64,000 nt of DNA, taken from the NCBI GenBank assembly GCA_963827155.1, contig CAWGZV010000002.1, positions 3,100,001 through 3,164,000 on the forward strand, in the 5' to 3' direction. The notes under the pieces were generated by a model that saw nothing but the letters and a program-made list of their open reading frames with translations, made no database searches and was not told the DNA's origin. Origin of the DNA: UTCFX2 sp963827155 (GTDB lineage: Bacteria > Chloroflexota > Anaerolineae > Anaerolineales > UBA4823). How positions within the stretch are numbered: the stretch's first letter is position 1; each line of letters starts with the position of its first letter. Of this stretch, positions 18,182-27,412 are shown in pieces. A program made the position numbers and the translations under genes.

Positions 18182-20047
18182 TCATGCGTGCGGCGTTGGC
18201 TTGATCGCCGCCTGCATCAGCTTCTGGATGCGTTCTACCATGCCTGCCGGATCTGGATGGAGACCCTCTATCAACAAGGCATCTTCAAAGACCTGTTCGA
18301 TAATCAGCGCCTCGAGCGGATCAGCATCGGGGAGTGCGCTCAAACCCAGCAAAATCGGATGGTTAGGGTTCAGCTCTAAGACTTTCTTGGGGGTCTCGAA
18401 GTTCCGGTCGAGCATCCGGTAAACCCGCTGGAGCTCCTGCTCAGGCGCTCCTTTTGGGTCGACAAGCCGGGCAGGGGAATCGGTCAGCCGGGTAGAAAGG
18501 CGAGCATCGCTGATCCGCTCACCCAGCTGTGATTTAAACCGCTCCACCAGGCGAACGGTTTCGGCTTCCGGCAGCGCGGGCTGTTCTGGCTCATCGGCGG
18601 TCTTCTCCGGCAGCTCCAGGTCGGCGGAAGCCACGTTGGCAAATGGGTGCTCCTTATAACTTTTCAACCGGGTGAGCATAAACGCATCCAGCGGATCGGT
18701 CATCAGCAGTGCCTGAAAACCCGACCTGCGCAGCATGTCCAGGTGCGGGCTGCGGGTCACCGAGCGTTCATCGTCTCCCAAAATGTAGTAAATCTTTTCC
18801 TGCTCTGGGGGCATTAATTCGAGATAAGCGTCCAACGAGATCCACTGCGAGGTATCAGCAGTCGTGTGGAAGCGCAGCAGAGGGTGGAGACCCTCTGGCT
18901 GGCTTTCCTCCATGGCTACTCCCTGTTTGATAAAACGCGAAAAACTCTCCCAGAATCGGGAGTACTTCTCAGGATCATCCTGACCCAGCTTCGTTAGGAC
19001 TTCAATCACTTTCGAGGCGACGAGCTTCTTGAGCTGCGCCATCACCCGATTCGATTGGACGGACTCGCGCGAGACATTCAAGGGGATGTCCTCCAAATCG
19101 ACCACCCCCTGCACGAACCAGAGATATTCAGGCAGCAGGTCGCGGTTATATTCCTGGATCAGGACCTTGCGGGCATAAAGCTTGAGCCCATCTTCCTTGC
19201 GCAGACCGAACATCGTGCGCTCTCCTCTAGCTGGGATGAAGAGAAGAGCGTACATTTGAACCGGCGCATCAACCACCATATGGGCGTGGGCAAGCGGGGG
19301 TTCGAAATCCAGCGTGAGCTGCTGGTAGAACTCATCGTAGTCTTTCGCCTCGGTTTGGCGCGGCTGCTGACGCCAGAGGGCGGTTTGGCGGTTGACCTGC
19401 CCCTCTTCAGCCCCAATCGTGATGGGATAAGGGATAAAGTCAGAATGCTTGCGGATGATCTCGCGCAAACGCGATTCCTGGGCAAACTCTTTCGCATCTT
19501 CCTTAAGCTGGATCTCTATTGTAGTGCCGCGGTTTTCTCGTTCGGCTGCCTCGATGGTATATGTGTCTGCGCCGGTACAGTACCAGGCGGCTGATTTCGC
19601 CTCTTTTTTAAATGAGCGTGAGGTAACCCAAATCCAATCGGCGACCATGAAGGCAGAATAAAATCCAACTCCGAATTGTCCGATCAGATCCGAAGCGCTT
19701 TTACCGCTCTCTTTAACTGCCGTGAAGAAATCACGAGCGCCGGAATGGGCAATCGTGCCCAGGTTTTCGACCATTTCCTCTGCTGTCATCCCTATCCCGG
19801 TATCCTCAATGATCAGCGTTCCGGCTTCCGGATCAGTTTTCAGCCGGATCGTCAAAGGGAGATCCGGATCCAGCACGTCCCGATTGGTGAGCAATTCAAA
19901 CTCCAGACGGGTAAGGGCATCGGATGCGTTTGAGATCAGCTCGCGCAAGAATATCTCGCGCTCGGTGTATAAAGAATGGATCAAGATATCGAGCAGCTGG
20001 CGTGTTTCAGCTTTGAACGCGATAGGAGTTTTTGGATCTTCTGACAT
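18182..20047 (-). CDS. htpG: chaperone HtpG (Hsp90)
   Basis: ATP-dependent dimeric Hsp90 chaperone, 621 residues, normal length. The N-terminal GHKL ATPase has ETRQLLDILIHSLYTEREIF, ELISNASDAL (catalytic Glu and Asn), IEDTGIGM and GQFGVGFYSAF. The middle domain has DLEDIPLNVSRE with the ATPase Arg; the C-terminal part is typical. Three in-frame starts occur together (GTG 20053, ATG 20050, ATG 20047); GGAGG is best spaced (5 bases) for the ATG at 20047. Single gene. Confidence 0.97.
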   Translation of the reverse strand: MSEDPKTPIAFKAETRQLLDILIHSLYTEREIFLRELISNASDALTRLEFELLTNRDVLDPDLPLTIRLKTDPEAGTLIIEDTGIGMTAEEMVENLGTIAHSGARDFFTAVKESGKSASDLIGQFGVGFYSAFMVADWIWVTSRSFKKEAKSAAWYCTGADTYTIEAAERENRGTTIEIQLKEDAKEFAQESRLREIIRKHSDFIPYPITIGAEEGQVNRQTALWRQQPRQTEAKDYDEFYQQLTLDFEPPLAHAHMVVDAPVQMYALLFIPARGERTMFGLRKEDGLKLYARKVLIQEYNRDLLPEYLWFVQGVVDLEDIPLNVSRESVQSNRVMAQLKKLVASKVIEVLTKLGQDDPEKYSRFWESFSRFIKQGVAMEESQPEGLHPLLRFHTTADTSQWISLDAYLELMPPEQEKIYYILGDDERSVTRSPHLDMLRRSGFQALLMTDPLDAFMLTRLKSYKEHPFANVASADLELPEKTADEPEQPALPEAETVRLVERFKSQLGERISDARLSTRLTDSPARLVDPKGAPEQELQRVYRMLDRNFETPKKVLELNPNHPILLGLSALPDADPLEALIIEQVFEDALLIEGLHPDPAGMVERIQKLMQAAIKPTPHA

Positions 20048-20226
20048 CATCACCTCCAGAAAAATTCAACCATGTACATCGATACTCTTTGGATAGGTAC
20101 TATTTCATGCGGATTCCAATCATCAGTTCTAAAAAAAGGATCATCATGCTTAGACATTTGAACTTAATATAATGGATGTGTGAATATCGAGGAGTCTCCA
20201 ATGCGAATCATTTTTGAGAAATCCTG

Positions 20227-20616
20227 CTACTGCTCAGAAATACCAAATTTCCGGCGCATAAATTTGCGGATAATGTCAACAGTTAATATTACAATTTTCG
20301 CATCCGATTTTTCTGCTTTAATACCCGGATAGCGGTATTGGACCGCATAACCTTCCAATATATTTATGTCAGCTTGAATGAACAGGATTGTATTATCAAA
20401 CCTGGAAATCAAGACCAATAATTCAATCAGGCTGTGAGTGCGTGGGATTTGGACATCATGCTCTTGCAGATACGCTTTCAAATACTTCTCAGAAGACTGT
20501 TGAGCATGAAAACAAACCGCATCATAGTTGGGTTTTTTTCTGACGCGATATTCTCGACGCGCAGTAGAATAATCCCCTTCCGCTTTATCTATCCATTCAT
20601 TTGAGAGGGGATTCAT
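20227..20616 (-). CDS. HEPN-domain protein (partner of an MNT nucleotidyltransferase)
   Basis: A 129-residue helical HEPN protein (PF05168-like): WIDKAEGDYSTARREY, then FHAQQSSEKYLKAYLQEH and PRTHSLIELL are the three family blocks. The start at 20616 (MNPLSNEW) overlaps the 3' end of the nucleotidyltransferase gene by 20 bases. HEPN/MNT pairs act as toxin-antitoxin modules in several bacteria, with the MNT AMPylating the HEPN RNase. A clear R-x4-6-H RNase motif is not present here, so toxicity is uncertain. Confidence 0.82.
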   Translation of the reverse strand: MNPLSNEWIDKAEGDYSTARREYRVRKKPNYDAVCFHAQQSSEKYLKAYLQEHDVQIPRTHSLIELLVLISRFDNTILFIQADINILEGYAVQYRYPGIKAEKSDAKIVILTVDIIRKFMRRKFGISEQ

Positions 20617-20960
20617 ACAGGAGAACCCCTTTTTCAATGATCTCTTTTAGAAAAGGATCACCTATTTCCAAACGTTGATGTACTTGATCAGGTTTATATA
20701 CGAGAATATCTAACCCGAAGAGGGGATTAAAGATACTGACGGATTTTTATCGCCTGCTGAATTTCCCGCAGCGATGTTGGCATGATCACGAGCAGATCAA
20801 TATCACTCTCCGGAGCAGGCGTTCCGTATGCGTAGGATCCAAACAGGAAAATTCGCTCAGGATGAAATTGTTGCCCGATCCGACGTGCAAGCTCATGGAT
20901 CACTTCGTCTGAAATCCTTTCACGAATATCTATGGGAGGGACTGACAAAGAAATTGCCAT
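20597..20960 (-). CDS. MNT-type minimal nucleotidyltransferase (frameshifted)
   Basis: Minimal nucleotidyltransferase with the signature LFGSYAYGTPAPESDIDLLVI (GS-x10+-D-x-D), the Pol-beta-like metal site. The uncorrected frame ends after 77 residues (IRQYL). Dropping one T from the TTT run near 20730 restores NPLFGLDILVYKPDQVHQRL and a further ~30 residues to a stop at 20597. It is the upstream gene of the HEPN partner and overlaps it. Confidence 0.8.
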
Positions 20961-21069
20961 CTCGACCTTTCTTGGAGATTATACTTTACTCCAATAACTT
21001 AGGTCAGCCAGTCAGGTGAGATGTGTTTGGACATCATCCCCAAACAATCCCACTATTGCACATATTGAC

Positions 21070-22230
21070 TCAAACTACATCCCAAGGCGCGGTCGTCCTG
21101 GAGACCCCCGCCAAAGACGCCTGGATGGGGGCGGCAAGCTCGGGGATCAAGTCTGCTGTTGCAGCCAGCAGACCAAAGCAGCCGGCGATCATCATATCGC
21201 CAAAGGGCACTGCAAAATAGGGCTGAAGGTCAGAGCCACGCATCAACCCGCGCCGCGGACCGGTGACCACCACTCCTTGCTCTTCGCCGTCCACAGGCAG
21301 CGGTTCTGGATCGTAAACCAATGCACCGTGCCCGTGGTCGCCGAAAACATCTTCGTGCGTCAGCGTGCCGCCGGCAAAAGACCGCAGCAGCCCTTCCAAT
21401 TTAGGCTGATCCAAAAAGCCGGTGTGGTGCTCGAAAACCCCTTCGATGCCTGCCGGTCCCAGGCGAAATGCTAATGTGTGGAAATTTCCTACATTGGCAA
21501 TCATAACCCGCGGGCGGCGGCGAACCCTTGGATCAAAAGTCGCCCCCAGCACAGCCGCCGGCGCAGTGTCCATCACCACAAGCGGGATCTCCCCAAGAGC
21601 GGTCATCGCCTCATTCCGGGCAGAGAACCCTACAGCCCTAAGGCGAGTCATAATCGGTGGGATGCGCTCGGCCTGGTAGGCAAATGCGCTGAGGCGGTTT
21701 TCGGAGCGGATCCTTTTGTCCAAATAATCGAAACGGAATTGGCGGTCAGAAACTGCAGGCGGTGCATCACCGTGGTCAAAGACTGCCACTGCGACAGCAG
21801 CCAGGTCATCGAGCGAAACGCCGAAGGCGCCCAGCGAACGAGAAATTACTCCAAAATCAAAGTCGCGCAATTCAATCTGATGGACCGATTCGGGTAAACG
21901 CCGGATCTCATCATCAGAAAGGATTTGCACGCCCATTTCGCTCACTTTTTCGAGATCGTCATTGAAGGAACGCGCCGCATCTGGTGTGGCGTAGAGCGGC
22001 AGACCGGCCCGGATATGGTCTTCTGCCGCCCAGGCACTCGGCCCGCCGCCCATGATCACTCCTTTGAGCAGGACCGCCTCCCTTCGATGGGTAGCTGCCA
22101 TGATCCTGTTTCTGACGATCATTGTAGGTGACGGGACAACAAGCTTGAACCCGTTCTCGATGTCAAGCTGCAAGTCATAGAGAAAAATATCTTGCGTGCC
22201 AGTACCAACATCAACAGTCAGGATTTTCAT
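21070..22230 (-). CDS. DUF1786 family protein (putative pyruvate formate-lyase activating-enzyme-related)
   Basis: A 386-residue protein starting MKILTVDVGTGTQDIFLYD, an ASKHA-like phosphate-binding opening typical of DUF1786. Other visible blocks: GGGPSAWAAEDHIRAGLPLYAT, FDHGDAP, VMDTAPAAVLG and IANVGNFHTLAF. The family is sometimes annotated as pyruvate formate-lyase activating enzyme-like, but there is no radical-SAM CxxxCxxC motif here, so I do not use that name as function. Single gene between the HEPN/MNT pair and the mutase. Confidence 0.75.
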   Translation of the reverse strand: MKILTVDVGTGTQDIFLYDLQLDIENGFKLVVPSPTMIVRNRIMAATHRREAVLLKGVIMGGGPSAWAAEDHIRAGLPLYATPDAARSFNDDLEKVSEMGVQILSDDEIRRLPESVHQIELRDFDFGVISRSLGAFGVSLDDLAAVAVAVFDHGDAPPAVSDRQFRFDYLDKRIRSENRLSAFAYQAERIPPIMTRLRAVGFSARNEAMTALGEIPLVVMDTAPAAVLGATFDPRVRRRPRVMIANVGNFHTLAFRLGPAGIEGVFEHHTGFLDQPKLEGLLRSFAGGTLTHEDVFGDHGHGALVYDPEPLPVDGEEQGVVVTGPRRGLMRGSDLQPYFAVPFGDMMIAGCFGLLAATADLIPELAAPIQASLAGVSRTTAPWDVV

Positions 22231-22451
22231 AATGCATCTGGGATCAAAAAGGTCGGATGTGAAGCAGGTCAGATCGCCGCAAGTTTACCATATTTGAGGA
22301 ATATAGTTTTTCCGAATGAAGAAAATTGAAACTCAGGGTCCATTATTATAAAAAAGTCGCAAAGAAGAAGGTAAAAAAAACCTGATATTCAGTCCCAGAC
22401 TTGGGTTATACTCCAAACGAAGTTGTGAATTATTGAATCAAGAGGCCAATC

Positions 22452-24113
22452 ATGTCTTTAGCTGATGAAGAAAAACGCTGGGAAGAGCAGGTGCTTGAAC
22501 CTGTACTCAAGAAATTTCCCGAGCGAAAAGCCGAATTCGAGACCTCCTCCGGGATTCCTGTCCCGAGATTGCTTACGCCAGACGCCGCCGACCCCGAACA
22601 GGCATATCTCGAGCAGCTTGGTTTTCCAGGAGAGTACCCATTCACGCGCGGCGTTCAGCCGAGCATGTACCGCGGCCGGTTCTGGACGATGCGGCAGTAT
22701 GCCGGATACGCTTCAGCCGAAGAATCCAACCGGCGCTACCGTTATCTTTTGGAACAAGGACAGACCGGTCTTTCGGTCGCATTCGACCTTCCGACCCAGA
22801 TTGGCTACGATGCCGATGACCCGATCGCGATCGGCGAGGTTGGCAAAGTGGGAGTGTCGATCTCATCACTCTCAGACATGGCTGCTCTCTTTCACGAGAT
22901 CCCGCTCGGGAAGGTATCCACGAGCATGACCATCAATGCCCCTGCTGCGATTTTGCTGGCGATGTACATTGCGGTGGCAAAGCGCCAGGGAGTGGAGCCT
23001 CGCCAGCTGCGCGGCACCATCCAGAACGATATATTGAAAGAATACATCGCCCGCGGGACTTATATCTTCCCTCCCAACCCTTCGATGCGCCTGATCACGG
23101 ATGTGTTCCGCTACTGCCAGGCAGAGATCCCACACTGGAACACGATCAGCATCTCCGGATATCATATCCGCGAAGCGGGCTCCACCGCAGCGCAGGAGGC
23201 TGCGTTCACCCTCGCAAACGGAATTGCTTACGTCCAGGCGGCAATACATGCTGGCTTGAACGTGGATTCTTTTGCCACTCAGCTATCGTTCTTTTTTAAT
23301 GCTCACAATAATTTTTTTGAGGAAATAGCTAAATTCCGGGCGGCGCGGCGGATGTGGGCGCGGATCATGCGCGAGCGCTTCGGAGCGCAAGACCCCCGCT
23401 CTTGGATGCTGCGCTTCCACACCCAGACAGCCGGGTCCACGCTCACCGCTCAACAGCCGGAGAACAACGTCGTTCGGGTCGCACTGCAGGCGCTGGCGGC
23501 GGTCATAGGCGGGACCCAATCGCTGCATACCAACTCGATGGATGAAGCGCTCTGGCTTCCCAGCGAGCGGGCCGTGCGAGTAGCGCTGCGCACACAACAG
23601 ATCATCGCTTTTAAATCCGGCGCAGCCGATTCGATAGACCCGCTCGCAGGTTCATATCTACTGGAGCAGCTCACCGACGAGATCGAACAGAAAGCTGCCA
23701 TCTACGTTCAAAAGATCGACGAAATGGGTGGAGCTCTGGCTGCGATCGAAAACGGTTTTATCCAAAGCGAGATCCAAGGGGCAGCTTATGCTTATCAGCA
23801 GGGCCTGGAGCGCGGGGAGCAGGTCGTCGTGGGTCTCAATTCATTCCAGGTGGAAGAAAAAATCGAACTTGAGCGTCTAAAGGTGGATCCAACGATCGAG
23901 CTAAATCAGCGCTCCCGGCTCAGCGCACTACGGCTTCAACGCGAAAGCACCAAGGTCAGCGAGCTGTTTACCCGCCTCGAGCAGACTGCTCGCAGCAGCG
24001 AGAACCTGATGCCAGTGTTGATCGAGTGCGTGGAAAATGATATCACCCTGGGTGAAATATGCGGCATACTGCGCAAATTGTGGGGGGAATACCAGCCCCC
24101 CACGTGGATATAA
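22452..24113 (+). CDS. mcmA: methylmalonyl-CoA mutase, large (catalytic) subunit without B12 domain
   Basis: A 553-residue TIM-barrel catalytic subunit that interconverts succinyl-CoA and (R)-methylmalonyl-CoA. Motifs: FTRGVQPSMYRGRFWTMRQY, GYASAEESNRRYRYLL, SVAFDLPTQIGYD, RGTIQNDILKEYIARGTYIF, PPNPSMRLITDVF, SISGYHIREAGS. The Tyr in RQYAG and Arg in PSMR fit substrate contacts of the methylmalonyl- rather than isobutyryl-type mutase (from memory of the family, not verified). It ends before the cobalamin-binding domain, so a separate small subunit must exist elsewhere. The epimerase follows after 67 bases, forming a propionate/succinate pathway pair. Confidence 0.93.
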   Translation: MSLADEEKRWEEQVLEPVLKKFPERKAEFETSSGIPVPRLLTPDAADPEQAYLEQLGFPGEYPFTRGVQPSMYRGRFWTMRQYAGYASAEESNRRYRYLLEQGQTGLSVAFDLPTQIGYDADDPIAIGEVGKVGVSISSLSDMAALFHEIPLGKVSTSMTINAPAAILLAMYIAVAKRQGVEPRQLRGTIQNDILKEYIARGTYIFPPNPSMRLITDVFRYCQAEIPHWNTISISGYHIREAGSTAAQEAAFTLANGIAYVQAAIHAGLNVDSFATQLSFFFNAHNNFFEEIAKFRAARRMWARIMRERFGAQDPRSWMLRFHTQTAGSTLTAQQPENNVVRVALQALAAVIGGTQSLHTNSMDEALWLPSERAVRVALRTQQIIAFKSGAADSIDPLAGSYLLEQLTDEIEQKAAIYVQKIDEMGGALAAIENGFIQSEIQGAAYAYQQGLERGEQVVVGLNSFQVEEKIELERLKVDPTIELNQRSRLSALRLQRESTKVSELFTRLEQTARSSENLMPVLIECVENDITLGEICGILRKLWGEYQPPTWI

Positions 24114-24180
24114 GTCTCTACCAGGGCATCCTTGACCAATAAAGCCCTGGATTTTCGCGTGATTAATTAAGGAGCGAACC

Positions 24181-24591
24181 ATGCCGGTAGTGAAGCGCAT
24201 CGATCATGTCGCCGTATTGGTGGACGACCTGGAAAAGACCCTGGAATTTTGGCGAGATGGATTAGGGATGAGCTTAAGTCACATTGAAGATGTGCCTGCG
24301 GAAAAATCCATGGTGGCGTTTTTACCGCTCGGCGGCAGCGAAGTCGAGCTGGTCAGACCAACCAGCGATGATTCCGGGCTTGCCCGCTATCTGGAGAAGC
24401 GCGGCCCAGGGATGCATCACCTCTGCCTGGAAGTGGACGACATCGCAGGCATGCTCGTTCGCTTGAAAGAGAAAGGCGTCCAGCTGATCAACGAAACGCC
24501 CGTGGAAGGTACAGGCGGCAAGCGTTATGCTTTCATCCACCCGAAAAGCGCGAACGGTGTGATGGTCGAGCTGTACGAGCTCCCGAAGTGA
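24181..24591 (+). CDS. mce: methylmalonyl-CoA epimerase
   Basis: A 136-residue vicinal-oxygen-chelate fold enzyme that racemises methylmalonyl-CoA. Seen: RIDHVAVLVDDLEKTLEFW (metal His), SEVELVRP (Glu), GMHHLCLEVDDI (metal His) and VMVELYEL (last Glu), plus GTGGKRYAFIHPKSANG. Length and motifs are canonical. AAGGAG precedes the ATG. The final codons overlap the GTG start of the next gene. Confidence 0.95.
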   Translation: MPVVKRIDHVAVLVDDLEKTLEFWRDGLGMSLSHIEDVPAEKSMVAFLPLGGSEVELVRPTSDDSGLARYLEKRGPGMHHLCLEVDDIAGMLVRLKEKGVQLINETPVEGTGGKRYAFIHPKSANGVMVELYELPK

Positions 24592-25457
24592 CCGACCAGG
24601 TAGCACGTAAGAAGGAGGCTTTCCCGATCCATGGATGGGTGGGGATTGTCCTTGCGCTGACTTTCTGGATCTTGAATTGGACTCTGGAAGGAGCGCGCAC
24701 TTATTGGGGCTTCTTCCCCATGTGGTTGGGGTACTGCCTGGCAGTGGATGGATTGGTGCTGAGACGGACCGGGACATCCCTGCTCAAGCGCAGCCCAAAG
24801 AAATACATCTCGCTTTTCTTGATTTCTGCCCCAGCCTGGTGGCTGTTTGAGCTGATCAACTGGCGCGTCCAGAACTGGCATTATCAAGGCGCGGAGCTGT
24901 TGACCCCCCTCCAATTCACATTCTGGTCGACACTCAGCTTTTCAACCGTCATCCCGGCAGTTTTCGGCAGCGCAGAATTGGTGAGCTCTTTCAACTTCTG
25001 GAGCAAAATCAAGCCTGGACCCCGCATCCGTCCGGATCGCAAGACAACGATCATCGTCTTTCTAACGGGCTGGACCATGTTCGCCTTGATGTGGAGCTGG
25101 CCGGAGTTCTTCTTCCCCTTTGTGTGGATCTCGGTCTATTTTATCCTCGAGCCCATCAACATCTGGCTTGGAAACCGGTCGCTCGGCGAGTATACACGCG
25201 TTGGGAATTGGCGCCCGGTGCTGGCGCTGTGGGCAGGAGTCTTGCTGACGGGTTTCTTTTGGGAAATGTGGAATTTTTATTCCTTTCCAAAATGGACCTA
25301 CAGCGTGCCCTGGGTGGATTTTTGGCGCATCTTTGAGATGCCGATGCTCGGCTACGGCGGCTATCTACCCTTCTCCCTCGAGCTATTTGCGATGTACCAC
25401 CTGGTTTTGGGCTTGTTTGGCATAAAGAAACAGGATTACATCTACCTTGCCGAATAA
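24588..25457 (+). CDS. polytopic membrane protein, unknown
   Basis: A 289-residue protein with about seven hydrophobic segments and many Trp residues (for example WILNWTLEGARTYWGFFPMW and WWLFELINWRVQNWHYQGAE). It starts with GTG at 24588 inside the epimerase stop (GTGA overlap), so it is translationally coupled to the epimerase. No known transporter motif. Its link with the mutase pathway is by position only. Confidence 0.7.
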   Translation: MTDQVARKKEAFPIHGWVGIVLALTFWILNWTLEGARTYWGFFPMWLGYCLAVDGLVLRRTGTSLLKRSPKKYISLFLISAPAWWLFELINWRVQNWHYQGAELLTPLQFTFWSTLSFSTVIPAVFGSAELVSSFNFWSKIKPGPRIRPDRKTTIIVFLTGWTMFALMWSWPEFFFPFVWISVYFILEPINIWLGNRSLGEYTRVGNWRPVLALWAGVLLTGFFWEMWNFYSFPKWTYSVPWVDFWRIFEMPMLGYGGYLPFSLELFAMYHLVLGLFGIKKQDYIYLAE

Positions 25458-25500
25458 GCAGGCAGGCTGCCGAGCGGCTGAATTTTCAGGAAGATCGGGA

Positions 25501-26346
25501 TCAACCTTTTAACGCACCAGCCAGGATGCCGCGGATGAAATATCTACCCAGGAAGAGGAAAATCAGCAATGGGACAGCGACTGTGAGCAGAGCAGCTGCC
25601 ATCTGCAAGTTGTAAGGCGAAATCGTGCTCCCTTGGGTCATCGCCATTGCGACCTGGGCTGTCTGGGTTTTGGGGGTGCTCAAGGTCAAGGAGATAAAGA
25701 ATTCATTCCAGACCTGGGTAAAAATGATGATCGAAACAGAGGCATAAGCAGGCAGGGAAATGGGGGAAACCACCCGAAAGAAGATCTGGATTTTGTTGGC
25801 GCCATCGACTTCCGCCGCTTCCTCAAGCTCTCGCGGGATCCCCAGGAAGAATGTACCCATTAAAACTGAAGCCAGCGGAAGGTTGATAATCAAATAGCTG
25901 AGGATCAACCCCAGATGCGAGTTCGCCAGACCGCTCTTGGCGGTGATCACGGTGAGCGGGATGATTACCGCCTGGTAAGGCAGGTAAAGGGCGATGCCCA
26001 CCAGGATAAAAACCACTCGGATGAATGTGCCTTTCGAGCGGCTCAAGTAATAGCCGCCCAGACCACCGAAGAACGCCGCCAGCAGGGTCACCACCAGGGT
26101 GATGATCGAGGAGTTAATGATCGGGCGCGCCATCGGGATCAGAAACTCACGGCTGCCGAACAATGCCGTCTTGTAATTCTGAAATTGGGCTTCGTTTGGT
26201 AAAGCCAGATACGTTCGCTGTTGGATCTCAGGCAGGGTCTTTAGCGAGTTGGTAATCATCACGTAGATCGGCAGGATATACGCACAGGAAAGCAGGATGA
26301 GCACTGCAAACACAACCACCTTGATCGTCATGTTTTTGCTTTTCAT
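25501..26346 (-). CDS. sugar ABC transporter permease (CUT1, MalG-like)
   Basis: A 281-residue inner-membrane permease with six hydrophobic segments. The coupling EAA loop reads EEAAEVDGANKIQIFFRVVS, and the C-terminus FIRGILAGALKG is the usual MalG-type end. It is the last gene of the operon and overlaps the MalF-like gene by 4 bp (ATGA). Confidence 0.92.
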   Translation of the reverse strand: MKSKNMTIKVVVFAVLILLSCAYILPIYVMITNSLKTLPEIQQRTYLALPNEAQFQNYKTALFGSREFLIPMARPIINSSIITLVVTLLAAFFGGLGGYYLSRSKGTFIRVVFILVGIALYLPYQAVIIPLTVITAKSGLANSHLGLILSYLIINLPLASVLMGTFFLGIPRELEEAAEVDGANKIQIFFRVVSPISLPAYASVSIIIFTQVWNEFFISLTLSTPKTQTAQVAMAMTQGSTISPYNLQMAAALLTVAVPLLIFLFLGRYFIRGILAGALKG

Positions 26347-27254
26347 TCAAACCACTTCCTGAATGCGTAAAGTGTGTAGGGGATGACCAGGATAAATGCG
26401 ATCAAGAAAATGATCACGCCAATAGCCGCTCCTGCTGACATCAGGCGCTGGTCGTAAGCAGTAACGATCATATTCGTCGCCAACACGTCGGTTGCGACTC
26501 CTGGTCCCCCGCGCGTAACAATCCACACGATGTCGAAGACTTTCAAGGTGTTGATTAAGAGAAGCGAAACCAGCACCAGGATTCCGGAACGAATATTAGG
26601 GAGGATTACCGAGATCAGGATCCTGATTTTCGAAGCGCCGTCGACTGTGGCGGCCTCGATCATTTCCTGAAGCTCGGAGGTTCGAAAAGCAGATTGGATA
26701 ATAATGACCGCAAAACCAAGATACTGCCAGATGAAGATCACAATCAACCAGTAGGTGGCCGATGCAGGGTTATTGGTATAGGTCAACGGGGAATCTATCC
26801 CCAGGTTGCCGAGAATGGTATTGAACACCCCCTTTTCCGGTTGGTACATCCACGACCAGATCGTACCGGTGACCACAAAAGACATCGCAACCGGGTAAAG
26901 AATCAGCGTCCTGACGTATGATTCGACCCCGGTGAACGGCGCCAACTCCAACAAATAAGCCAGAAAGATGGCCAAAACGGCGGTTGGCACCACCCCCAAG
27001 ATCAGCCATTTTAGATTATTCTGGACGTCGATCCAGAAGCGATCCTGCAGAAATAGATATTTATACCATTTAAGCCCTGTGAACGAAAAGTCTGGAGAGG
27101 TCGCGACCCAGTTTCCAACGGAGACAAAGATATTCCAAATCAGCGCCCCGTAAAGCACAAAGAGGAATAAAAGCAGGGGCAAAGTGAAAACCAGGAATTC
27201 AGAAATGGACGTCCCACCTCTTCGCTTTTTTTGCGCCTGTGCAGAGACTGTCAT
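26343..27254 (-). CDS. sugar ABC transporter permease (CUT1, MalF-like)
   Basis: A 303-residue permease with six membrane segments; EAA loop EAATVDGASKIRILISVILP and the WIVTRGGPGVATDVLA stretch are typical of MalF/UgpA-type subunits. It partners the MalG-like gene downstream. No ATPase gene follows; CUT1 systems often share one encoded elsewhere. Confidence 0.92.
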   Translation of the reverse strand: MTVSAQAQKKRRGGTSISEFLVFTLPLLLFLFVLYGALIWNIFVSVGNWVATSPDFSFTGLKWYKYLFLQDRFWIDVQNNLKWLILGVVPTAVLAIFLAYLLELAPFTGVESYVRTLILYPVAMSFVVTGTIWSWMYQPEKGVFNTILGNLGIDSPLTYTNNPASATYWLIVIFIWQYLGFAVIIIQSAFRTSELQEMIEAATVDGASKIRILISVILPNIRSGILVLVSLLLINTLKVFDIVWIVTRGGPGVATDVLATNMIVTAYDQRLMSAGAAIGVIIFLIAFILVIPYTLYAFRKWFE

Positions 27255-27310
27255 TAAACCCTCAATTGGACAATAAAATTAAAGGATTTACAACCTCAAG
27301 TGTCTGATTC

Positions 27311-27345
27311 AGGTAGGGATACATGGTTAGCATGTATCCCTACCT
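27311..27345 (-). promoter_or_regulatory. perfect 15-bp intercistronic hairpin
   Basis: AGGTAGGGATACATG / CATGTATCCCTACCT with a 5-nt loop, between the binding-protein gene and the first permease gene. No T-run follows on the minus strand, so it fits a 3'-end stabilising or partial attenuating stem that lets the binding protein be made in excess, as in the malE-malF gap. Confidence 0.75.
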
Positions 27346-27412
27346 TTGATGCTCACGGCTCTGTCGAAAAGATCGGAACAGCGGTTATCGGCGGAGCCGG
27401 ATTTTCAGAGAT

